Source: Nitrosomonas sp. Nm132 (GTDB lineage: Bacteria > Pseudomonadota > Gammaproteobacteria > Burkholderiales > Nitrosomonadaceae). Taken from it: a DNA stretch of 34,363 nucleotides. The translations under genes and the position numbers were made by a program. Location: contig NZ_FNDH01000029.1 in assembly GCF_900100485.1 (NCBI RefSeq), positions 1-34,363 of the forward strand, given 5' to 3'. This document shows, piece by piece, positions 7,184 to 16,100 of the stretch (position 1 is the first letter of the stretch; every line of letters begins with the position of its first letter). Below the pieces are notes generated by a model that was not told where the DNA came from, ran no database searches, and worked only from the letters and a program-made list of their open reading frames with translations.

Positions 7184-7912
7184 ATGTCCGAGTCACCCAC
7201 GCCGCAACAAAACCATCTTTTGGCTGCTTTGTCAGCTGAAATGCAGAGACGCCTGTTTCCTCATCTTGAACTGGTGTCACTGCCACTTGGCAAAGTTTTA
7301 TATGAATCCGGGGACACTTTGCGCCATGTCTATTTCCCGACCAACGCCATCGTGTCGCTGCTCTACGTGATGGAGAGCGGCGCATCGGCGGAAATCTCCG
7401 TGGTGGGTAATGATGGTCTTATCGGTATCGCGTTATTCATGGGCGGTGAAAGCACCCCGAGTCGGGGGATCGTGCAAAGTGCCGGTTACGCTTATCGACT
7501 GCTGGGGCAGCGGCTCAAAGATGAGTTCAATCGCCACGGTGAGCTGTTACAGCTGATGCTGCGTTACACGCAGGCCTTGATTACGCAAATGGCCCAGACG
7601 GCGGTCTGCAATCGTCATCACTCGATTGACCAGCAACTATGCCGCTGGCTTTTGCTTTCAATGGATCGCCTGCCGAACAATCAATTGACGATGACCCAGG
7701 AACTGATTGCCAACATGCTTGGCGTGCGCCGTGAAGGTGTCACCGATGCTGCCGGAAAGTTGCAGGAACTCGGCGTGATCGCATACAACCGCGGACATAT
7801 CACGATACTGGATCGGCCCAGACTTGAGCAGTTGAGTTGCGAGTGTTACGCCGTCGTCAAGAAAGAAACCGATCGCCTGTTACCCAACATTTCTCCACGC
7901 CAGGTTAGTTGA
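7184..7912 (+). CDS. Crp/Fnr-family transcriptional regulator 2
   Basis: A 242-residue Crp/Fnr-type regulator, a clear paralog of the one at 522: effector-binding beta-roll (about 25-135, with GKVLYESGDTLRHVYFPT), dimerisation helix (MAQTAVCNRHHSIDQQLCRWLLL) and winged helix near 168-194 (LTMTQELIANMLGVRREGVT). The recognition helix is nearly identical to that of regulator 1, including the Arg-Glu pair, so both should read the same DNA. There is no FNR-type N-terminal cysteine cluster, so iron-sulfur oxygen sensing is unlikely; the ligand is unknown. The start at 7184 is preferred (GGAG six bases upstream) over ATG 7172. Operator-like sites lie at 7005 and 7111. A third paralog follows 207 bp downstream. 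Confidence 0.88.
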   Translation: MSESPTPQQNHLLAALSAEMQRRLFPHLELVSLPLGKVLYESGDTLRHVYFPTNAIVSLLYVMESGASAEISVVGNDGLIGIALFMGGESTPSRGIVQSAGYAYRLLGQRLKDEFNRHGELLQLMLRYTQALITQMAQTAVCNRHHSIDQQLCRWLLLSMDRLPNNQLTMTQELIANMLGVRREGVTDAAGKLQELGVIAYNRGHITILDRPRLEQLSCECYAVVKKETDRLLPNISPRQVS

Positions 7913-8004
7913 CAGATTGAGCGATGATTTAAGTACCGCAACCCAGCAATGTGTCGCTGCAACCACTTAGTCAGACCTTCCTTAAATGGTATTGGTGTGT
8001 CCTC

Positions 8005-8024
8005 TCTGTGCTGTAACGTACAGA
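8005..8024. promoter_or_regulatory. 20-bp palindromic operator, upstream of regulator 3
   Basis: TCTGTGCTGTAACGTACAGA is one of the best copies in the window. It lies 95 bp upstream of the Crp/Fnr gene at 8120, between the two tandem regulator genes. Confidence 0.75.
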
Positions 8025-8119
8025 CAATGGTGTGATTATCGAGCAAGCTATATTTTCAGGATTGTTCAGCACCTTTCTTGGACCATTTTCTGGATTTTTT
8101 CGTGCTGCAGGATAACTAG

Positions 8120-8827
8120 ATGTTGACTACAACACCGGCACGAGTGATTAACCACCTGATTGGATGTTTGCCGCGCGAGGAACGAAACAGAGTTCTCAAA
8201 CGCTGCGAGCCGGTAAGGCTGGTTTTCGGCACTACCCTGTGTGAAGCCAATCAGCCTTTCCAGCACGTATACTTTCCCCTTACCGGTTTCATCTCACGGG
8301 CGATAGTAATGGACGGCCATCAACCGCTGGAAGCAGGACTGATTGGTAACGAAGGCATGCTCGGCGTGACGCTCGCGCTGGGAATCAATGCTGCACCGCT
8401 GCGCGCAATGGTGCAAGGTGCCGGTACCGCGTTGAGGATGACCGCCGCGCAGTTCCAGCACGAATTGCGCGACAGCGCCTGCTTGCTGGACACGCTCAAC
8501 CGTTACCTGTACGTATTGATGACGCAATTGTCGCGAACCAGTGCCTGCAACCATTTCCATGAGATCGAGCCGCGGCTGGCGCGCTGGCTGCTAATGACGC
8601 ATGACCGTGCACACGCCGATCATTTTCATCTTACGCATGAGTACCTCGCCAACATGCTCGGGGTGCGCAGAAGTAGCGTCACCATCGCTGCAGGCGTGCT
8701 GCAACGGAGAAAGGTCATCAGCTATAACCGCGGTGAGATCAGTATCCTTGACCGGAAGGAGCTCGAAGCGACATCCTGCGAGTGTTACGGCGTGATGAAC
8801 GATCACTATGCTAGGTTGTTCGCTTAG
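8120..8827 (+). CDS. Crp/Fnr-family transcriptional regulator 3 (divergent)
   Basis: A 235-residue Crp/Fnr-type regulator, more distant from the other two. It has the same layout (beta-roll with FGTTLCEANQPFQHVYFPLTGF, dimerisation helix with QLSRTSACNHFHEIEPRLARWLL, winged helix with LTHEYLANMLGVRRSSVT, and the shared C-terminal ECYGVMNDHYARL). In the recognition helix the Glu of regulators 1 and 2 is replaced (RRSS instead of RREG), which may change DNA preference. Start supported by AGGA about ten bases upstream. The operator at 8005 lies 95 bp upstream. The TAG stop is part of the TTAG flank of a 23-bp family A remnant. Confidence 0.87.
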   Translation: MLTTTPARVINHLIGCLPREERNRVLKRCEPVRLVFGTTLCEANQPFQHVYFPLTGFISRAIVMDGHQPLEAGLIGNEGMLGVTLALGINAAPLRAMVQGAGTALRMTAAQFQHELRDSACLLDTLNRYLYVLMTQLSRTSACNHFHEIEPRLARWLLMTHDRAHADHFHLTHEYLANMLGVRRSSVTIAAGVLQRRKVISYNRGEISILDRKELEATSCECYGVMNDHYARLFA

Positions 8828-8850
8828 CCCGAATATTTCATAAATTCGCG
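8828..8850. mobile_element. 23-bp family A remnant at the 3' end of regulator 3
   Basis: CCCGAATATTTCATAAATT followed by CGCG, flanked on both sides by TTAG (8824-8827 and 8851-8854). It is a single terminal repeat with matching flanks, best explained as an internally deleted family A element. The left flank contains the TAG stop codon of the Crp/Fnr gene. Confidence 0.75.
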
Positions 8851-9037
8851 TTAGTCCTGTTTTATAGGCATATTTTCAAGGGCATTTCAATAAATACAAC
8901 TTTCATTGCCGTACGAATAGCTTGAAAATTATCCGCAAAGGTCGGCGATACAAATTGGATTTGTGTAAATCTGCCTGGAAGCGCTTGTTCATCAGCTTTT
9001 GCATCATGTTGCAGGCCAGCCTGGTGAAATGTCCGGG

Positions 9038-9925
9038 TTAAATGCCTTGCCGCGTTTTCAGCCAGGCAGAGAACTCACCGCCCAATTCCGGATGAGCAGA
9101 TGCAATATCGACACTGGCCTGTAGCAATCCCAGCCTGCTGCCACAGTCATAACGTTTGCCGTGGTAGCGATAAGCCAGTACTTGCTCTGAACCAAGCAGG
9201 GCTGCGATGCCATCAGTGAGTTGAATCTCACCCCCAGCGCCGCGAAGTTGTGCGCGAATGTGCTCGAATACTGCTGTGGTCAGGATGTAGCGCCCAGCGA
9301 CTGCCAGGTTACTGGGAGCAACACTAGGGTGAGGTTTTTCAACCAAGCCGGTGATCTTGATAAGATCTGGCGTCAGCGTCTCTCCTTGAATGATGCCGTA
9401 ACGGCTGGTCTGATCCTGCGGTACTTCCTGCACCGCTAGAATGCTGCACCGGTGTTGACCGAAAAGGTCGGTCATTTGCTGCATGATGGGTGGATCGCCT
9501 ACCATCAAGTCGTCGGCCAACAACACCGCAAAGGGCGCGCCGTGAACCAGGTGTTCGGCGCACAGCACGGCATGGCCCAGACCGAGTGCCCTGGACTGGC
9601 GGATGTATACACATTCCATGTCATCAGGCTTAATGGCATTGACGATCGCGATTAAATCGTCTTTGCCATGGGCAGCCAGTTCAGCTTCCAGCTCATAAGC
9701 CGTGTCGAAATGGTCTTCAATGGCGCGTTTATTGCGGCCTGTCACAAAGATCATTTCGCGTATGCCCGCAGCATAGGCCTCTTCAACTGCGTATTGAATA
9801 AGCGGTTTATCAACGACTACCAGCATTTCTTTTGGTGAGGCTTTGGTGGCCGGCAAAAAACGTGTTCCTAAACCAGCGACTGGAAAAATCGCCTTGGTGA
9901 TAGCTTGCTGATTACAGTTATGCAT
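9038..9925 (-). CDS. galU: UTP-glucose-1-phosphate uridylyltransferase
   Basis: A 295-residue enzyme making UDP-glucose from UTP and glucose-1-phosphate. The nucleotide-binding loop is GLGTRFLPATK (18-28), followed by SPKEML and the sugar-phosphate region VVDKPLIQYAVEEA; further family motifs are GLGHAVLCAEHLV, VLLADDLM, GLVEKPHP and the C-terminal RYDCGSRLGLLQA. Length is normal for GalU. The start has GAGG about eight bases upstream. It lies 183 bp downstream of the giant glucan synthase on the same strand. GalU provides UDP-glucose, the donor for that synthase, so the pair makes biochemical sense even though the gap may hold its own promoter. Confidence 0.95.
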   Translation of the reverse strand: MHNCNQQAITKAIFPVAGLGTRFLPATKASPKEMLVVVDKPLIQYAVEEAYAAGIREMIFVTGRNKRAIEDHFDTAYELEAELAAHGKDDLIAIVNAIKPDDMECVYIRQSRALGLGHAVLCAEHLVHGAPFAVLLADDLMVGDPPIMQQMTDLFGQHRCSILAVQEVPQDQTSRYGIIQGETLTPDLIKITGLVEKPHPSVAPSNLAVAGRYILTTAVFEHIRAQLRGAGGEIQLTDGIAALLGSEQVLAYRYHGKRYDCGSRLGLLQASVDIASAHPELGGEFSAWLKTRQGI

Positions 9926-10108
9926 GATGCAAACCTCAAAAAATGTTATTTGATATTGCTCTCATCCCGCCTGCATACCGGGTGGAGAGGAAATGTAGTT
10001 CATCGTAACTCCTTACGCTAACAAAAAGGCAGGGTGCTGAAAAATGCATGGATGCTTTCGGTTTATTACCTAGAGTGAGGACTATGCGCATGTTTATCTG
10101 CTGGATCA

Positions 10109-13100
10109 TCAATGTGGCTGGGGCAGGGTTACGATGTTTACTTCGACCGTATGATCCTGGCGATCGTCGATCAGCGGAATGATTTTGTCGGGGCGTTCGA
10201 TGCCATCTACCGTGACGCGCATTGCACTGCTCTGCACCGCATCGCCGGCATCCGATTGCGACACGGTGATACGGTAGACAGTCTCCCGATACCGGTAATG
10301 CAGTTTGAACCCTTGCCAGGACGCAGGCAGGCAGGGAGCAAAATGCAGTTTGTCCACATCCAGCCTCAGGCCGAGCAGAGATTCCACAATCAGCCGGTAC
10401 ATCCAACCGGCGGAACCCGTGTACCAGCTCCATCCCCCGCGACCGGCGTGCGGCGAAACCGCATAGACATCGGCGGCGACGACATAGGGCTCAACTTTGT
10501 AGATCGCTACACCCGCTGCCGATTTTCCATGATTCACCGGATTGATCATGGTCAGCAATTCCCACGCGCGCTGACGGTCACCCAGGGCTGCGAATGCCAT
10601 TGCGGTCCAGATAGCGGCATGGGTGTATTGCCCGCCGTTTTCGCGCACGCCAGGAACATAACCTTTGATGTAGCCCGGATCGAGATCCGATTTGTCGAAT
10701 GGCGGATCCAGAAGCTGGATCAACGCATGATCGTGCCGCACCAGTCGGGTGTATACGGCATCCATGCCCATGCGCGAACGTGCGCCATCGCCCGCGCCGG
10801 AGAGCACTGACCAGCTTTGTGAGATCGAATCGATCTGGCATTCGATGTTGGTTGCCGACCCTAGCATGGTACCGTCGTCGAAATAGGCGCGGCGATACCA
10901 TGCGCCATCCCAGGCATTCTGCTCGATACATTGGCGCAGTTGCTCGGCTTCGCGCCGGCACTGCTCAGCAAATGACACGTCGCCCTGCTGTTGCGCCAGC
11001 ACTGCGAAGCGCATCAGCACTTCATACAGGAAGAAGCCGAGCCAGACGCTTTCACCCTTGCCGTGCATGCCCACCAGGTTCATGCCGTCGTTCCAGTCTC
11101 CGGAACCGATCAGCGGCAGACCATGCTCGCCAAACGCCAAGCCGTGCCGGATGGCGCGTGCGCAGTGCTGGTACAGGCTGGCTGACTCGGTAGAGTGCCC
11201 TGGCAGGTCATAATACGAGTCATCCTCAGGGCTGACCGGGCGGCCTTCGAGGAAAGGAATAGATTCATCCAGCACACCGCTATCGCCGGTACTCAGCACA
11301 TAACGACACACCGCCAGTGGCAGCCAGAGGTAGTCGTCGGAGCAATGGGTGCGTACGCCACGGCTCGACGGTGGATGCCACCAGTGCTGTACATCGCCTT
11401 CGACAAACTGATGCGCCGCGCACAGCAGCAATTGTTCGCGCACGCGTTGTGGCTCGGCATGGATCAGCGCCATCACGTCCTGCAACTGGTCACGGAAACC
11501 GAAGGCGCCGCCTGATTGATAATAGCCGCTGCGTGCCCATAGACGACAGGCAAGCGTTTGGTAGACAAGCCAACCATTAGCCAGCACGTTGAGAGACGGA
11601 TCTGGGGTTTCCACCTGGACCGCGCCGAGAGTATGGTTCCAGTATTGCCACACCGCTTCGAGTGCCGCATGCGCGGCGGCCGATCCACGAAAACGGCGCA
11701 CCAGATTGCGCGCATCATCAGCCCCACGCCTGCCGGCCTGGCCCAGGCGGAAGATGATCTCGCGTTCTTGCCCGTCGGCCAAGTCGAAGCCCACCTGGAT
11801 CGCAGCGCAAGGATCCAATGCTGCTCCCACCTTGCCTGAAAGCCGTGTACGCGTCATTGCTGCCGGATTTTTGAGCGAGCCGTTACGTCCAATGAACTCA
11901 GCGCGATCGCAACTGATCGAGCGATTGGTCTCATCCACATCGAAGAAAGCAATCCGGCCGGTGAATTCCGTGTTGTAAGGGTTGTGGGCGAATAGCGCAC
12001 CGCTGCCGGAATCCACTTCTGTGGTCACGTGCAGGGTCGATTTCGGCCGCAAATCGCCCAGTACCCACTCCACGTAGCCGGTCGCGGAGAGCCGCCGCGG
12101 CCGTCCTGATGCGTTACGCACTTTCAATACCGAGAATTTGACCGCAGCGTCCACAGCCACGTACACCCACAGCTCCGAGACAATGCCTCCTTCGGTATGC
12201 TCGAACACGCTATAACCGAAGCCATGCCGGCTGACATACGCATTCGCGCCGCGACAGGGCAGGGGTGTGGGCGACCAGAAATGACCACTCTCCTCGTCGC
12301 GCAGATAAAAAGCTTCTCCGCTCGCATCAGATACCGGGTCGTTGTGCCAAGGGGTAAGACGGAACTCATGCGCATTTTCGCTCCAGGTATAAGCTTGACC
12401 GCTCTCGGAAATGACGGTGCCAAAATGCGGATTTGCCAATACATTCACCCATGGCGCGGGCGTCACTTGCGCAGCCGTGGTGGTCATGACATACTCGCGC
12501 CCGTCCCGTGTGAATCCGCCCAGCCCGTTGTGCAGAATGAGATCGCGCTGCGGCAATAGGCTGCCGTCAGGAAGATCGGCATGGTGGCTTTGGCTCGGCC
12601 GGAAGCGCGGCATGCGCACATCCCTGAGGCTACGGCGGTTGATCTGCTCCGCCAGTGTTCCTCGGCTGTCCGTTATGATCGCGCGCGCGACCGATTGGAA
12701 CAGAACACGGTCTTCGTTCGATATCTGTTCCGCGCGTCGCACGAAGATGCCACCCGGTCGATCGATGACATGCGCTTCGACGCCCGCCGCAATCAAACCG
12801 ATAATTTGATCCTGGAGCAATTGCCGGTAACCGGCACGGTCTTCGTTCCAGATCACCAGATCCACCACCAGCCCTTTGAAACGCCAGTAGGCGTGAGCCT
12901 GCACCAGTTGACGCACCAATTCGATATTGGCTGCATCGCCAATCTGCAGCAGGACGATGGGCAAATCGCCAGAAATGGCATAGCTCCATAAACCGGATTG
13001 CCCACGACGATTCTGCATCAGAATGCTGGTTTCGGCGCGAAGCAAGCCGTGAGCATAGATAACAGAATTAGCCAGGCGTCCGTAGAGTTGCGCGTCGGCC

Positions 13101-16100
13101 TCGCTCGCATTGAGTTGGCGTAACACCACTTGGGCATGTGTCCAGGCGACATCAAAGACACGATCTGCAAGCCGTCTATCCTGATATCTTTCGATCAAGC
13201 TTAATGCGGCATCACGGGTTTCCCCCATGCCGCTCACCATATCGAGGGTGATCGTTTGTTCCGGATCGAGCGTAATGGCATGGCGAATGGCGACAATCGG
13301 ATCCAGCACTGAGCCCTGGCTACCGGAAAGCACCCCTGATGATGCGCTGCCCAGCGCTTGCGGGTCGGCGGTGGTGTGGCTGCGGCCAATGAATTGCATC
13401 CTATCCGTCTCATAAGAGATGGCATCGATATCCACTCCGTGCGCCGTCATCATGTGAAACATCCAGGATGTTTGCTCGGCAGCTGAACGCGGCCGGCGCG
13501 TGCAAAGTATCGCGTGGCGTTTCTCGTCGATCTCGGTCTGCACGAACAGATTGCTGAAAGCTGGATGCAGCTCATCGGAGGCAGGTACGGCAAGCACGAT
13601 TTCCGCGTAACTCGTCATCGTGATAGTGCGGCGGGTATGGGTGCGGTTAGTGATGCGCATGCGGCGCAGCTCGATATCGTCCTCTGGTGATACCACGATC
13701 TCGGTATAGGTTTCGAAATGGCCATCGCCTATGAAATCGCGACGACGAAATTCAGCGCGTCCCTCGGAGAAAATCACTTCGTAATACTGTGGCTGTTTCA
13801 GTGTCGGCTGATACGCGGTCGACCAGATCTCCCCACTACGCTCGTCACGAAGATAACAGAACGCCCCCCAGTGATCGCAAGTCGTGTCCTCGCGCCAGCG
13901 TGTGACGGCGAGATCTTTCCAACGGCTATAGCCGCCGCCGGCGTTGGTGATCATCACATGATAGCGTCCGTTGGACAACAATTGCACTTCGGGCACTGGC
14001 GTATTCGCATTGTTGAAAACGCGAATCGGCGCTTCCGCAGTACGGGAGGTCAGTCGAATGTCAGAAAATTGGGCCGTGCTCGGAAAGAACGGCGTGGTTT
14101 TGGGAATCCGCTCCTGGAGCAGCAGCAAGGTCGCCTGGAACAGCGGGACCGACTCGAAGCGTTTCTGCATCGGACGATCCAACAGCAGATAGGCTAGGGA
14201 AAGCAGGCTCATTCCCTGGTGGTGCGCCATATAAGATCGGACTACAGTGCTCGATTCCCCGCGTCGTTGACGAGACGGGGTGTAGTCAATGGCTTCGTAA
14301 AAGCCGAATTTTCCTTCCAATCCTTGCGCAGCGAGTCGTTGCAGGTTCAGATGCGCCGCTTCGGGTGCCACCATCAGTGCCAGTACTGTGGCATAGGGAG
14401 CAACGACCAGGTCATCGGCGAGTCCGCGTTGGAGTCCCAGGCCAGGCACACCAAATGCCCGATACTGATAATTGAGATGGATGTCGACCAGGTTATAGCC
14501 AGACTCCGACATACCCCACGGTATGCCACGCTGCCGCCCATACTCGATCTGCCGCGCCACCGCCGCCTTATAGGTCTGGTCAAGCAGCGTGTTATCAAAG
14601 GTCGGCATGACCAGGAGCGGCATCAGGTACTCGAACATCGAACCGCTCCACGATAAAAGGACGGGTTCGCCGCCGGCAGTCGTGAGCAGACGTCCCAGGG
14701 TAAACCAGCTCTCCTGCGGCACTTGCCCCTGCGCAATCGCGACGAAGTTGATTAATCTCGCTTCCGAAGCCAGCAAGTCGTAGTAACTCTCATCCCGCCG
14801 CAGTTGATCCACGTTGTATCCAATCGCCAGCAGACGCGACGATTTGTCATATAGAAAGTCATACGTCATGCACGCGAGCTCGCTTGACTGCATGGCAAGC
14901 CGCTCGATAATCACAATTCGTTCAGTGGCGCGGTGGCTAGCTTGAGTGATGCAGTGTCGAAACGCATGCAGCCACTTGCGTTCCGAGGATGTCGCAGCAT
15001 CCGCAAGGGGTGCGGCGATCCGCTGTTCAATTTCCAGCAGCAATCTATCTTCGATGTTTGCCAATTCCCGCAGCGTTGGGATTGCGGCGATGCCAAGGTT
15101 GTCTTCAAGCCCGCTCGGTGCGGTTGGCAGCACCAGCCAGGGGGCGAGAAAGGTTAACTCGTCGAGAGCGGCGCGGCATTGCCGGAACAGCGCATGCGCC
15201 CACCAAACCGCATCGCTCTCGGAAGTTGTCTCGGAGATGACTGCGCTGGCGTGATCCAGGGTCGGGTGGTGCGTGGAATCCTCATCAGTCTCCAGGTATC
15301 CTCCGGTTTCTGCGTGCCGTTTTTTTTCGGCTGACACCAGCGCACTTCCTGTTTGAGGCAGCTTCTGAGAGACAGCTTCAATGCTGTCGGCAAACGCCTC
15401 CGCGCGTTTCGCCAGTTGGTCGAGGCATTGCCACGCCAGCGCGAGCGTAGTTGGCGGAGAACTGCATGCAGACTCGATATCCGTCTGCAATGAAGCGAGT
15501 AGCCCTGACCGGGTGTTGCCTGCCGCATCCACCAGAATTCCTAGCGTATCGTGGAGTCCGTGGAACCAGTGCGCACCAAGGATTCTATCATCGGCAAGCG
15601 TGAGCAAACCCGACTGCAAGGTCAGCAGATGACCTGCGAGGTTTCCGCTGTCCACCGTCGAAACGTAAGCCGGATGCAACGGTTTCAACGATTGCGTATC
15701 GTACCAGTTGTAGAAGTGACTACGATGCCGTTCCAGCGTTTGCATGGTGCCGAGGGTCTGTGCCGTGCGCTTGATGAGTTGCCCGGCCGGAATGTAGCCG
15801 AAGTCGTATGCGGATAAATTCGCAAGTAGCGCCATTCCCATATTGGTCGGCGAAGTGCGATGCGCAACGGCGGCGCCGCGATACTCTTGATAGTTATCCG
15901 GCGGCAGCCAATGATCTTCCGGCCCAACAAAAGTCTCGAAGAATGCCCAGGTTTTGCGCGAAATCTTGCGCAAGAAGACGATCTGCCCAGCCGTCAGTCG
16001 TGCCTCGCGGCGTGCGAGTGGTTGGCCGGTCCACCAGACAATCACGGGTGAACCTAGCCATAGCAGCAGGATGGGTCCTGCTACCGTGAGTGCAGCAGGC

